DNA from: Hyphomonadaceae bacterium ML37
GTDB lineage: Bacteria > Pseudomonadota > Alphaproteobacteria > Caulobacterales > Maricaulaceae
NCBI GenBank assembly: GCA_027627685.1
Contig: CP091241.1
Span: forward strand, 705,149 to 769,148
Direction: 5' to 3'
DNA: 64,000 nucleotides
Part shown: positions 25,391 to 34,012 of the stretch, one piece after another
How positions within the stretch are numbered: position 1 is the first letter of the stretch
How the letters are laid out: the number at the start of each line of letters is the position of its first letter
The notes under the pieces: generated by a model
Databases searched by the model: none
Seen by the model: the letters and a program-made list of their open reading frames with translations, nothing else
What the model was told of the DNA's origin: nothing
Translations under genes and position numbers: made by a program

Positions 25391-26140
25391 ATAAAGTAAT
25401 GGATGATACGGCTGGCGCTCGCGATTGCGGCATGTCCACGGGCGGCATGAGCTGGTACCCGGACGGAGTTTCGGGCGCACGAAATGTGGCGTCGCGACCC
25501 GGAGGCATTAACGCACCAACCGCGAAGGCTATTAGATCGTCGGCGATGATGGTCGTGCATGGTTCTGTCCGGCAGCCATCTAGGCCTCTGCGATCTCGCC
25601 CAGGGGCTGCCTGTGGCTCCAACCCTTCGATAACGGTGCCCAAGTAAGGCGGCTGCGTCCTATTGATTGGTGGAGGTATCAGGCGGCCGGGCGACCAGCC
25701 GCTGTGCCGGTGCCTCAGCCTCTCAATCCTGCGCCAGGAACATCGGCGATATTGATGTCCTAGTGCCGTCTGCGCTGGAAAACTTGTGCGCTGCTAGAGG
25801 TCGCTCGGTTGATCTGAACAGTTCCCGGGCGTTTCCAAAGTGTTTGCCCGCCTGGGTCGCGCTGTAATCGCTTCGAGCATCGACTGGTTGAAGTGGGCCT
25901 GATCGCGGGTTTTCTAGTCAAGCGATGAGTGCTGGCACCGGCTGCAATAGAGGGCCAGATATCGGCCGGTCCTGGCGCGGACATCGGGCGCGCTGGCTTA
26001 GGCTCGCAGGCCAACCTCTTCGCTTTTTTGATAGGCCGGATACGCGCGCTAGCTCTAGTGGAGCGCTTGACCCATGAGGGTGCCGGAGCCCGTTTATAGA
26101 CACTGCTTCTTAGGAAATTGCCAGTAAAGCTAAACAGTTA
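25391..26140. other. Stretch without a gene, containing a flagellin scrap
   Basis: About 750 bp without an intact gene. Bases 25748-25800 (plus strand) resemble 26683-26735 of the downstream flagellin-like gene, about 80% identical: IGDIDVLVPSALENLCAA against ISDIDILVPPALENLRAA. The rest shows no recognisable coding sequence. Confidence 0.6.
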
Positions 26141-26147
26141 AATGAAG

Positions 26148-26180
26148 CGCTCCTTTGCGCAATGGCTCTAGAAGGGAGCG
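26148..26180 (+). promoter_or_regulatory. Leader hairpin over the flagellin ribosome site
   Basis: CGCTCC at 26148-26153 can pair with GGAGCG at 26175-26180, part of the AAGGGAGCG ribosome site of the flagellin gene starting at 26184; adjoining TT/AA may extend the stem. Translation may depend on opening of the hairpin. Flagellin mRNAs in Caulobacter are controlled at the 5' leader (FlbT); equivalence here is inference. Confidence 0.4.
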
Positions 26181-26183
26181 GTC

Positions 26184-27749
26184 ATGACCTCGGTGTCGGC
26201 CTATGCCGCGCCTCTTGGTGCCGTGTCGAGTGCACAGGCCTCGCAATCGTCCGCGGTTGCGGCATCGACCTCCTATGGCCAGCGCCTGTCCTTTTCCATG
26301 GATGCCGTTTCGGCCATCCAGGTGACCAACGCGCTCAGCCAGCGCCTCAACCATCTCAACCAGATCCGTGCGCTGGAACGCGCTGACGGTCTCGTCAACG
26401 TATCCCTCGCCGCCGTAGAGGCCATCGAGGACACGCTCATGGAGATGAAGGCGCTGTCGGTGCGCCTGCAGGACGCAAGCCTGTCAGAGGATCATCGCGC
26501 CAAGCTGGCACAGGAGTATGGCGCGCTCATCCCGCGCATCAACCAGATCACCGAAATGGCGACATTCGGCGGGCGCAATCTCCTCAACCCGCAAGCGGCC
26601 AGCCAGTCAGGCGATGTCATCGTGCAAGGCGGGATGAGCATCAACGCTGTGGATTTGCGGCCAGGTATTACAGGCGCGATCAGCGATATCGATATTCTGG
26701 TCCCGCCTGCGCTGGAAAACCTGCGCGCTGCCTTTGACTTCGAAGGCAGCCTTAACCCTGTGGCCTGGACGAGTGGTTTTGGCGGCGCGGTTTTGCAGCC
26801 CTTGAATGGAAGCGCTAATTTTTCTTTTGACGGGCCAAATAAAGATCAGTCCGCCAATACAGAAGGGCCATTAATTTATGCAAATAATTCTTATTCGATT
26901 CCTCATTATTTAAATCGAACTATGTCGGTCAATTTAACGATTGATTTAATAGACGATGAATCGGATATAACAAATTTTATTTATTCTAGGTATAATTGGA
27001 CAGATGGATCTGCTAGATACGTTGGATTAATGACGCAAAAAAAGACCGGCCATATTTTACTAATGGTGGGGGCGCAAGAGTTCGTCTTTTCAACAGGTGG
27101 CACACTCAAGCCTGGTGATTGGGCCAATCTCACCTTCACCCAAAGTGGTGAGGGTGAAACGCGTGGAGATCTAAAGCTCTACTTTGATGGGGCGCTGATT
27201 GCGAGCATCAATGCACCGCTTCCAACCCAAATAGAGGATGGAGTCATCAGGCTGCACAATGGCCGCTTTAGCGATCTCGCAGTGTGGGACCGGGTTCTGG
27301 ATGGTCAGGAGGTGGCGCAGGCAGCAAATGCCATGAAGCGGGGGGTGCATAACTGGCGCCCAGAGATCACCACGGCGGATTGGGCCTCAAAGATGGCAGC
27401 CCTTGACCAGTCGCTGGGCAATGCCCGGCAGGTCGCGCAGCAATATGGCGGCGCATCGCGCTCCATCACGGCCCGGCTGGGTATGCAGCAGCGCATGACC
27501 GACATCATCGACGCAGGCGTGGCGCGGCTGGTCAATCGCGATATCGAGCGGGTGGGGGCGCTCCAGGTGGCGTCCCAGGTACGCACCCAGCTGGCCCAGG
27601 CCATGATGCAGACGCAGACCGGCATCATGAACGCTCAGGTCGGTCTCCTGTCCAACAGCCTGGCGCTCTTTGACTCCATCAATATCAGCGGGTTCACGCC
27701 GGGGCGGCTGAGGCCTTTATCCCCAGCCAGTCTTTCAGCTGAAACTTAG
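26184..27749 (+). CDS. Flagellin-like protein with LamG-like insert
   Basis: The 521-aa product has flagellin D0/D1 helices at both ends: residues about 60-150 (VEAIEDTLMEMKALSVRLQDASLSEDHRAKLAQEYGALIPRINQITEMATFGGRNLLN) and about 410-505 (SLGNARQVAQQYGGASRSITARLGMQQ to VASQVRTQLAQAMM). Between them residues about 180-400 resemble a concanavalin/LamG domain (GDWANLTFTQ, LKLYFDGALIAS, IRLHNGRFSDLAVWDRVLDGQEV). In flagellins the middle part is surface exposed, so this filament would display a lectin-like domain. The insert (about 26810-27080) is distinctly AT-rich, suggesting acquisition. No chaperone or other flagellar genes are nearby. Confidence 0.75.
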   Translation: MTSVSAYAAPLGAVSSAQASQSSAVAASTSYGQRLSFSMDAVSAIQVTNALSQRLNHLNQIRALERADGLVNVSLAAVEAIEDTLMEMKALSVRLQDASLSEDHRAKLAQEYGALIPRINQITEMATFGGRNLLNPQAASQSGDVIVQGGMSINAVDLRPGITGAISDIDILVPPALENLRAAFDFEGSLNPVAWTSGFGGAVLQPLNGSANFSFDGPNKDQSANTEGPLIYANNSYSIPHYLNRTMSVNLTIDLIDDESDITNFIYSRYNWTDGSARYVGLMTQKKTGHILLMVGAQEFVFSTGGTLKPGDWANLTFTQSGEGETRGDLKLYFDGALIASINAPLPTQIEDGVIRLHNGRFSDLAVWDRVLDGQEVAQAANAMKRGVHNWRPEITTADWASKMAALDQSLGNARQVAQQYGGASRSITARLGMQQRMTDIIDAGVARLVNRDIERVGALQVASQVRTQLAQAMMQTQTGIMNAQVGLLSNSLALFDSINISGFTPGRLRPLSPASLSAET

Positions 27750-28145
27750 CTGACGCTCAACTTATCCATCAACTTGGCCATCCCGATCTCCTCCGCGCCC
27801 ATACGACACGCGGCAAGGTGATCGACGAGCCTTATGCCGGAGAGTGGCAGGCCAGGGTGAAGTTCGCGTTCAGGTTCCGCTCCACCCAAGGGTGCTCAAT
27901 GGCAGCGCCCCGCGCGGCGCCTGCGCCAGCGCTGCGACCCTCGGCTCCCAATTCGAGAGGGCCGCCCGGAGCGGGTCGAACGCGCCGGCCGCCGTGACCG
28001 CCGCAATCCCACATGCGGCTGCGCCCTCCTCGCGAAGGGCACCGATCAAGTCTGGCGATTCAGCGCCTGGTCTCAATGCGCCATTTATCAAAAATCAATC
28101 ATTTGGCGCTATCCAGAATTTGGAATAATAAAGTGAAACTATTAA
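27750..28145. other. Gene-free stretch
   Basis: About 395 bp between the flagellin-like gene and the hybrid kinase. Frames on both strands (27844-28128 plus, 27870-28091 minus) have coding-like composition but I recognise no protein. The last 60 bp are AT-rich and probably carry the kinase promoter. Confidence 0.4.
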
Positions 28146-29897
28146 ATGAAAAACTCTGATGCTGGCGGAATTGTTCTATTAAACCACGGTCGCATTATAT
28201 ATATCTGCGATTATTTCGATAGATTTCTGGGGGAGCGGGTGCATGAGTTCCGTGGGGGCAAGTTTGAGCCCTTCGCTGGCGAGCTCGCATTGGCCCTTGG
28301 CCGGCGCAACACGGAAAGCCTGAGCAAACAGGAGATGACATGGGAGACCTGCCATGATGAAGCGGGCATTTGCGTCAAACGCTTCGTCCCAAACCCAGAC
28401 ATGTCCGAATCAGAATTGAGCGATCCGAGCCTCGTTCGCGCCCGTGAAATCATCCTTGCCTCGGTAACGCATGAGTTGCGCACACCGTTGTCGGGGCTGA
28501 TTGGTGCATCAAACCTGTTAATGGAAACTTCTCTTGCCAGTGACCAAAAAAATTATGTTGAGTTAATCCAAAAGGCTTCAGAGCACGCGTTGGGTATCAT
28601 TGATGATATTCTGGATCTGGCCCGCATTGAAGCGGGTGAGATCGGCTTTCTGAAAGAGCCAGTCGACATCCGCGGGTTAATCGAGAGCACGATCGAGATC
28701 CTTGGATTTAAAGCCTCGGACAAGCGACTGACCCTAGATTATGTCGTTGAAACATCGGTGCCTAAAATCATCGAGTCGGACGAAAAGCGACTCAAGCAAA
28801 TCCTCTTCAATGTCGCCGGCAACGCCGTCAAGTTTACCGAAGATGGTGGCGTGCTGATCCATGTGACCTATGACACGGGCGAGCTGAAATTCTCCATTAT
28901 CGATACGGGGCCGGGTATTTCACCAACAGACCAGGCTCGGCTGTTCATCCCGTTTGAACGTGGCGCTGCCGAGCGGTCGGCGGTCCCCGGATCTGGACTG
29001 GGTCTGGCCATTGTGCAGCGTCTGGTGACAGGTGCGGGCGGCACGATCAATGTCCGATCTTCGCTCGGGAAAGGGGCCGAGTTTCAGATTACCCTTCCCG
29101 CCCCGGCACAGGAGCTGATGCAGGAAGATGCGGCCCTAAGCCAGATGGGGTGCGTGATCCTGCCGGCCAATCACCTGCAGGGCTATGCGCTGCAAAGAAC
29201 GATCGAACAAATGAACGGGCGTGCCAAGATCATCAATTTCAAATCCCTCGATGAAGCGCTGTCGCAGGAGAACGCCTCCGTCATCGCTTCAGAAATCTAT
29301 ATGGAGTCAATCAAGGATGACTTTGCCGATCGGCTCAGTCGCTTCATGATCATTACCCATAGTAAGGGTAACATCAAATCAGAGGCGGCCGGAGGCGCTT
29401 TCAAGTGGCTAACGTCGCCTCTGAGGCCAACATCGCTGAGCAAAGTGCTGCTGGCGGTGTCGCCGGGCGAACCCGGTCTGGCCGTCCGAATCCAGACTGG
29501 CGCGGAGACTCTGCTGAAGGGGATGAGAATTCTCGTCGCCGAAGATGACCCGGTTAATGCCAAGATCATCGGCTTTATCCTGCGTCGGCATGGTGCGGAG
29601 GTCTTGATAGTTGAGAACGGCAAGGCCGCCCTCGACATTATCGGCAATCCATTGCTGGTGGTAGATTGCGCCATATTCGACATGAAGATGCCTGTCATGG
29701 GCGGCGTGGAGGCGGCGCGGCGTGTGCGTGCTCATGACGGGCCGGCGGGCCGGGTGCCGATCATCGGGCTGACCGCCAATCAGGCAGAAATCGAACGGAA
29801 GATGTGCGTGGCGGCGGGTATGGATGCTTTTATAACGAAGCCTGTCATCGCCGATTTTCTGGTGCAAAGCGTTTGCAACTTGGTGGCCACTCGGTAG
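28146..29897 (+). CDS. Hybrid sensor histidine kinase
   Basis: The 583-aa protein lacks membrane segments. After a short sensor part (1-95) come the dimerisation domain with SVTHELRTPLSGL (phosphorylated His at about residue 109), ATPase boxes NVAGNAVKFT, DTGPGIS and GSGLGLAIV, a degenerate linker, and a receiver domain from about residue 460: VAEDDPVNAKI acidic pair, phospho-acceptor Asp in CAIFDMKMPVMGG, LTAN, ITKPV. It phosphorylates itself and relays internally. The receiver resembles that of the stand-alone protein at 32066-32569, so both may share a phosphotransfer partner. Confidence 0.9.
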   Translation: MKNSDAGGIVLLNHGRIIYICDYFDRFLGERVHEFRGGKFEPFAGELALALGRRNTESLSKQEMTWETCHDEAGICVKRFVPNPDMSESELSDPSLVRAREIILASVTHELRTPLSGLIGASNLLMETSLASDQKNYVELIQKASEHALGIIDDILDLARIEAGEIGFLKEPVDIRGLIESTIEILGFKASDKRLTLDYVVETSVPKIIESDEKRLKQILFNVAGNAVKFTEDGGVLIHVTYDTGELKFSIIDTGPGISPTDQARLFIPFERGAAERSAVPGSGLGLAIVQRLVTGAGGTINVRSSLGKGAEFQITLPAPAQELMQEDAALSQMGCVILPANHLQGYALQRTIEQMNGRAKIINFKSLDEALSQENASVIASEIYMESIKDDFADRLSRFMIITHSKGNIKSEAAGGAFKWLTSPLRPTSLSKVLLAVSPGEPGLAVRIQTGAETLLKGMRILVAEDDPVNAKIIGFILRRHGAEVLIVENGKAALDIIGNPLLVVDCAIFDMKMPVMGGVEAARRVRAHDGPAGRVPIIGLTANQAEIERKMCVAAGMDAFITKPVIADFLVQSVCNLVATR

Positions 29898-29954
29898 TGA
29901 CCCTGGGTTCACAGGAACCCTGATCGCAATCCGGTCTGCCGCGTTTCCAGAGTT

Positions 29955-30025
29955 AGTTATCTAAATTGTTGCCGTTTTGAGACGCGAGACAACGCCTACA
30001 TTTACTGAAAAGGCACCAGAGCAAA
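29955..30025 (+). repeat. 71-bp direct repeat, left copy, flanking IS3
   Basis: This segment recurs exactly at 31294-31364. The two copies touch the left and right ends of the IS3 element with no base between. It contains GAGACGCGAGAC and lies in the gap between convergent genes. Confidence 0.93.
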
Positions 30026-30054
30026 TGACCCAGCCCCCTGATCCGGGCCGTGAG

Positions 30055-30981
30055 TTAGTAGAGTCTGTTCGCCTTTCTTTCTGGGTTGATGTGGTTGGTC
30101 AAGGCCCGGTGAGCGGAGCTTGCGCGTAGCTCAAGCGAGCCGGGCCGGGGGTGACGGGTTCGCTCGGCGTAGACACAGGGCGCAAGCCCACCAAGCGCGG
30201 TGTGCGGACGCTGGGTGTTGTAGTCGATCCTCCACGCCTCGATCAGGCCGCGTGCTTCGTGTAGCGACGAGAACAGGTGCTCGTTCAGGCACTCATCGCG
30301 GAACCGACCGTTGAAGCTCTCCACGAAGGCATTCTGGGTAGGCTTTCCAGGTGCGATATAGTGCCATTCCACGCCGCTCTCTTTCTGCCAGCGCAGAAGC
30401 GCGTGACTGGTCAGTTCGGTGCCGTTGTCGCTCACGATCATGCGCGGCGTTCCTCGCTGCTCGATCAGACGATCAAGCTCACGGGCCACGCGCATCCCAG
30501 ACAGCGAGGTATCGACCACGACGGCCAAGGCCTCCCGCGTAAAGTCGTCGACCACGCATAGCGTCCGGAAGCGCCGCCCGTCTGACAGCGCGTCAGAGAC
30601 GAAGTCCAGGCTCCAGCGATGGTTCGCCGCCACGGGCAACAGGATCGGGCGCCGGGTTCCCACGGCCCGCTTGCGGCCACGCCGCCGCCGGACCGCCAGC
30701 CCTTCCTCTCGGTAGAGCCGGTAGATCTTCTTGTGGTTCGCATAAAGGCCCTCGCGCTCGAGCAGTATGCCCAGCCGGCGATAGCCGAACCGGCGACGCT
30801 CGCCGGCGATATCTCGCAGGCGCGTGCGCAAGACGTCATCGTCGCTTGAGCGCTTCTGATACTGGAAGGTCGATCGGTCCAGCTCTGCAAGGGCGCAGGC
30901 CCGACGTTCGCTCAGACCGTGCCGGGTCACCATGTGGTGCACGGCCTGGCGCTTAACGTCGGGCGTCAGAAGTTTTTTGCT
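30055..30981 (-). CDS. IS3-family transposase OrfB (read via -1 frameshift)
   Basis: The OrfB part reads [41 protein letters not shown] (helix-turn-helix), then the integrase core with DDE residues in [12 protein letters not shown] (Asp), [12 protein letters not shown] (Asp) and [19 protein letters not shown] (Glu). It lacks a good start codon. At the end of OrfA the mRNA has A-AAA-AAC, a standard -1 slippery site, which joins the two as an OrfAB fusion transposase. Both frames are intact. Confidence 0.9.
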   Translation of the reverse strand, partial: SKKLLTPDVKRQAVHHMVTRHGLSERRACALAELDRSTFQYQKRSSDDDVLRTRLRDIAGERRRFGYRRLGILLEREGLYANHKKIYRLYREEGLAVRRRRGRKRAVGTRRPILLPVAANHRWSLDFVSDALSDGRRFRTLCVVDDFTREALAVVVDTSLSGMRVARELDRLIEQRGTPRMIVSDNGTELTSHALLRWQKESGVEWHYIAPGKPTQNAFVESFNGRFRDECLNEHLFSSLHEARGLIEAWRIDYNTQRPHTALGGLAPCVYAERTRHPRPGSLELRASSAHRALTNHINPERKANRLY

Positions 30982-31232
30982 GCGATGTCCTTCAGTGCTG
31001 CATTGTCCAGCATGGCATCGGCCAGAAGCCGCTTCAGCCGGCTGTTCTCCAGCTCCAGCACCTTCAGACGCTGGGCATCGGACACCGACATCCCGCCGAA
31101 CTTGGCCTTGTATTTGTAAAAGGTTGCGTCGGAGATGCCGTACTTGCGGCAGACCTCCTTCGTGCTCACACCGGCGTCGTGCTCGCGCAGCATGCCGATA
31201 ATCTGCTCTTCCGAATAACGGCTCTTTCGCAT
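30966..31232 (-). CDS. IS3-family transposase OrfA
   Basis: The 88-aa protein carries the IS3 OrfA helix-turn-helix ([47 protein letters not shown]) and a leucine-rich helix ([28 protein letters not shown]). It ends at the A6C slippery site used to make OrfAB. Confidence 0.92.
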   Translation of the reverse strand: MRKSRYSEEQIIGMLREHDAGVSTKEVCRKYGISDATFYKYKAKFGGMSVSDAQRLKVLELENSRLKRLLADAMLDNAALKDIAAKNF

Positions 31233-31293
31233 GGTCCATCCTCTCCTCGATGGACTCTACCATTCAATGGCCGGAATTCACGGGGCTGGGTCA

Positions 31294-31364
31294 AGTTATC
31301 TAAATTGTTGCCGTTTTGAGACGCGAGACAACGCCTACATTTACTGAAAAGGCACCAGAGCAAA
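31294..31364 (+). repeat. 71-bp direct repeat, right copy, flanking IS3
   Basis: Exact copy of 29955-30025, starting at the base after the IS right end and stopping 9 bp before the end of the hfaA-like gene. Before duplication it was a single segment between the convergent kinase and hfaA-like genes. Confidence 0.93.
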
Positions 31365-31373
31365 ACATATGCC

Positions 31374-31922
31374 CTAACGCCCGTGGGTCAAAGCAGCCTG
31401 CGTGCCGGAGTTACGCTGATTGATCGACGACGAATGCGGCCCAGGAGGCTGCCCGTCTTGGGTATCGAGGAGCGGCCATCCGTTGGCTTGCTGTGGCGCG
31501 GTGCCAGCCGAAGCCGTCCCTCCCGAGCCGCCAACGCTGGCCGTGGCGATTTGGCGACCATAATTGCGCTGGTTGATGACAAAGGTTGAGTTGCGCGCGC
31601 CGGAAATCTCGACGAAGTTGCCGATCGCTACGGCATTGAGCGTGGTCTGGCGCAAGGAGGAGGGGCCCATGGCCGCAACGCCGCCAGAGAAACTCGCCGC
31701 CGAGCTCGAGGGCGCTGCGCGCCGCCCGCTCATGTCCACAATCTGCCCGTTGACGACGACGCGATTACCCTGCTGGTCGCGCGCCGGCGGGGTATAATGG
31801 GTGCTCATGCTGCCGGGTGCCATCCCGTAGGGCTGGAGCATCGGGTCGCCCTGTTGCGCATGGCTGACGCTGGCCGATACCAGCGCGAGGGCGATTGCAG
31901 AAAGGGCTGTGAACATTCGCAT
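31374..31922 (-). CDS. hfaA: HfaA-like holdfast anchor protein
   Basis: The 182-aa protein has a signal peptide (MRMFTALSAIALALVSASVSHA) and a curlin-like motif TTLNAVAIGNFVEISGARNSTFVINQRNYG, with a second partial repeat near the end (SSSINQRNSGTQAALT). This fits HfaA, a small curli-related anchor subunit of the Caulobacter holdfast attachment complex, exported through HfaB and placed on the outer surface at the pole. The start at 31922 has AGAGGATAA upstream; a longer frame begins at 31991. In Caulobacter hfaA lies directly before hfaB; here it is 3.6 kb away on the same strand, so the operon has been split. The symbol is by similarity. Confidence 0.65.
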   Translation of the reverse strand: MRMFTALSAIALALVSASVSHAQQGDPMLQPYGMAPGSMSTHYTPPARDQQGNRVVVNGQIVDMSGRRAAPSSSAASFSGGVAAMGPSSLRQTTLNAVAIGNFVEISGARNSTFVINQRNYGRQIATASVGGSGGTASAGTAPQQANGWPLLDTQDGQPPGPHSSSINQRNSGTQAALTHGR

Positions 31923-32065
31923 GCGAGTTATCCTCTTTGATAGAGGAAGTGCTCGCAAGCCGTGTGCCAAGGCCGGGCCGGGGAGGCACACTGTGGCAAT
32001 CAGGCCGGCCAGTGCCGGGTCCCTGAGGCGACCGGCCCCTGGCGCGGACAGTTGCTTCTAGACGA

Positions 32066-32569
32066 TCAGCCTGTACTGGAAAGGTCCGTGCCCCGCCCGC
32101 TGACGCTAGACCGGTGTGCCGTTGCGGCACATAACTGCACGATCGCCTCGAGCAGTGTGGTTTCGCACACCGGCTTGGTGAGGAACACATCCATGCCCGC
32201 AGCGAGGCAGTGGTCGCGGTCTGCAGGGCTGTTATTGGCTGTGAGGGCGATGATGGGCAGGTCGTCGGGCGCGGCTGGGTTGCGCCTGATCGCCGCCGCT
32301 GCCTGCGGACCGGTCAGGTGCGGCATGCGCACGTCAAAAACAGCACAGTCGAAGCGGGCCTCGGCCGCAAGCCGGACAGCCTGGGCACCATCGGGGACAT
32401 GGTGCACGCTGGCGCCATTGCGCGTGAGGATCAGCCTCACGACCATGGCATTTAGCGGATCATCCTCGGCCAGCAGCACCCTTAGGCCGATCAATGGCGG
32501 GGATTTCGGGGTGGGTTCAGCCGGCGTAGCGCCACCAGCGCTATCGCTGCGATAAAGCTCGATCGTCAT
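32066..32569 (-). CDS. Stand-alone receiver-domain response regulator
   Basis: The 167-aa protein has one receiver domain: LLAEDDPLNAMVV (acidic pair), phospho-acceptor Asp in CAVFDVRMPHLTG, IIALTAN and VFLTKPV, with no output domain. Such proteins act by protein contact, as DivK does. Its sequence resembles the receiver of the hybrid kinase at 28146. It sits between hfaA-like and hfaD-like genes on their strand, so a role in pole or attachment control is possible but inferred. ATG at 32569 is preferred to 32584. Confidence 0.85.
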   Translation of the reverse strand: MTIELYRSDSAGGATPAEPTPKSPPLIGLRVLLAEDDPLNAMVVRLILTRNGASVHHVPDGAQAVRLAAEARFDCAVFDVRMPHLTGPQAAAAIRRNPAAPDDLPIIALTANNSPADRDHCLAAGMDVFLTKPVCETTLLEAIVQLCAATAHRSSVSGRGTDLSSTG

Positions 32570-32654
32570 GGCCCATCCCTGCAAAGCGGTGCGCCTGCGT
32601 GCTCACTGGTGCAGATTAGGCTAGGCGGGTTAAATTTGGTCTAATGGAAGGTAA

Positions 32655-32692
32655 GGAAAAATACCGGGCGGCGCGTGTGGCGCACCGCCCGG
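32655..32692 (-). terminator. Rho-independent terminator after hfaD-like gene 2
   Basis: On the minus strand, CCGGGCGG (complement of 32685-32692) pairs with CCGCCCGG (complement of 32664-32671) across a loop that itself contains GTGCGCCACACGCGC, and is followed by TATTTTTCC. It ends the gene at 32706-33671 and separates it from the receiver gene. Confidence 0.8.
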
Positions 32693-32705
32693 TTTCCGTG
32701 CCCGC

Positions 32706-33671
32706 TTAACGCGGCAGGTTGTTGATGCTCACCGAGTTGCTGATGGCAGCGGTCGTGATGGCGACCGCACCGGTGACATTGCCCATGCTGATGTTGGCGG
32801 TTGCGCCGGTATAGGCGTTGTTGACCTGGTTGCTGTTGATGTTCAGAGAGGCCGTTTCCGGCAGGGTAGACACGCTCAGCGAGTTGGAGATCGCCGCCGT
32901 GGTCGAGCTGAAATCGCCATTGATGTCGCCGACGCCCACATTCGACCAGGCCTGCGGATCCCAGTCAGCAAACTGGGTGTTGTTCAGGCCGAAGCGCGCC
33001 GAGTCCGAAATATCGTAGGACGCAGAGTTGCCCATGGCCGCCGAGGTGAAGTTCACCGAGCCGGTGACGTCATTGAGATCAGCGTTCAGAAAGGACTGGG
33101 AGTCCCCGCGGAAACGCTGCAGGTTTCTCGCCTCGATATTGCCGCTTCCTGTGACCGAGAGCGAGTTGGCGATGGAGGCTACGGTGCCATCGATCGCCAC
33201 ATCGCTGGCGTCGGGGGCCTGGATGTCGGACGCGTCAATCGTCAGGTAGGAATAGACTTGGCGATTGCCGAAAATGTCCTGCTGGTTGTTCAGCCGGCTC
33301 ACGCCGCTGGCACCCAGCGCATCGACCTCCACTGAAGCCGAGTTGCCTATCGCCGCAACCGTGGCGTTCAGCCCGCCCAGGGCATCATGGGCATTGATAT
33401 AGGCGCTGGCCTGAACATTGACGTCGTTGCGCTGAATGTTCTGCAACGAGGTCACGCCGCCTAGCTCGGCGCTGAACGAGTTGCCGATCGCCGCCGAGGT
33501 CAGGCTTACAGTCTCGCTCACCGAGTTGATGTCGGCATTGAGCTGGGCGCGGGTCTGGGCCCAGTTGCGCTGCTCGTTACGCACGTTGTTGGTCTGGGCT
33601 TCCGCAGCTGCGGCGAGACCCAGCATGGACACCGAAGCCAGAAGGCCCGCGGTCATCATCTGACGATACAT
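32706..33671 (-). CDS. HfaD-like curlin-repeat surface protein, copy 2
   Basis: The 321-aa protein has a signal peptide (to AEA, residue 24) and six tandem units of about 48 residues, each ending in a form of TSAAIGNS(F/A/L)S, for example at SLTSAAIGNSFS, ATVAAIGNSASV, GTVASIANSLSV, NFTSAAMGNSAS, STTAAISNSLSV, AITTAAISNSVS. Units open with Asn/Gln-rich strands (NNVRNEQRN, NIQRNDVN, NNTQFADWD). This is the build of curlin-like beta-solenoid or amyloid adhesins and agrees with HfaD, the outer-surface anchor exported via HfaB. Copy 1 at 37266 is close in sequence throughout. A leader hairpin and a strong terminator frame the gene. Confidence 0.7.
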   Translation of the reverse strand: MYRQMMTAGLLASVSMLGLAAAAEAQTNNVRNEQRNWAQTRAQLNADINSVSETVSLTSAAIGNSFSAELGGVTSLQNIQRNDVNVQASAYINAHDALGGLNATVAAIGNSASVEVDALGASGVSRLNNQQDIFGNRQVYSYLTIDASDIQAPDASDVAIDGTVASIANSLSVTGSGNIEARNLQRFRGDSQSFLNADLNDVTGSVNFTSAAMGNSASYDISDSARFGLNNTQFADWDPQAWSNVGVGDINGDFSSTTAAISNSLSVSTLPETASLNINSNQVNNAYTGATANISMGNVTGAVAITTAAISNSVSINNLPR

Positions 33672-33675
33672 GGTT

Positions 33676-33722
33676 GTCTCCTCTTGTTCGTCACACCGCC
33701 GGAGATGGCGGGCAGAGGAGAC
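33676..33722 (-). promoter_or_regulatory. Leader hairpin covering the ribosome site of hfaD-like gene 2
   Basis: On the mRNA, GTCTCCTCT (from 33714-33722) is complementary over 9 bp to AGAGGAGAC (from 33676-33684), which is the Shine-Dalgarno 4 nt before the start codon. Inside, CCGCC and GGCGG (33696-33700 and 33707-33711) form a second stem. The same structure occurs at 38236-38282. Confidence 0.75.
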
Positions 33723-34012
33723 GCCGCAAGATAGCAGCCAGTTTGCAATGGTTGGATATTAATCATTTATAATATTATAATAATATTTTTCAATTAATTA
33801 TGTTCTTAATGCGGCTTTAATGATAACGGGCGGGATTGCCAGAATTAATCGTCGTGGTGCGGGCGCTCAATAGGTGAGTGTTTTTGGCACAGCCCCTTGA
33901 GCCGGATGCGCGCGCCTGCACGCGCGCGCTGCACCGCAGGGCGGCAAGAGCGCAATCCAGAAACCGGGCACCGGTCTTCGGACAAGCGGCGCTCCGGATC
34001 AAATGCTCAAAG
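33723..34012. other. AT-rich promoter region of hfaD-like gene 2
   Basis: About 290 bp between the leader and the end of the 372-aa member 3 gene. Bases about 33740-33820 are very AT-rich. No clear promoter boxes, and the block conserved between 25133 and 38365 is not found here. Confidence 0.45.

Larger units (their letters stand above)
30026..31293 (-). mobile_element. IS3-family insertion sequence, type II (complete)
   Basis: A 1268-bp element ending in inverted repeats TGACCCAGCCCC...TTCCGGC-like (30026-30048 and 31271-31293). It encodes OrfA and, by -1 frameshift, OrfB. A truncated copy of the same element begins this window (1-389). IS3 members normally make 3-5 bp target duplications; here exact 71-bp repeats flank it. 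Confidence 0.93.

Noticed and set aside
27844-28128. Frames on both strands between flagellin and kinase
   Set aside because: No known protein pattern and no ribosome site; possibly an old relic but unsupported.
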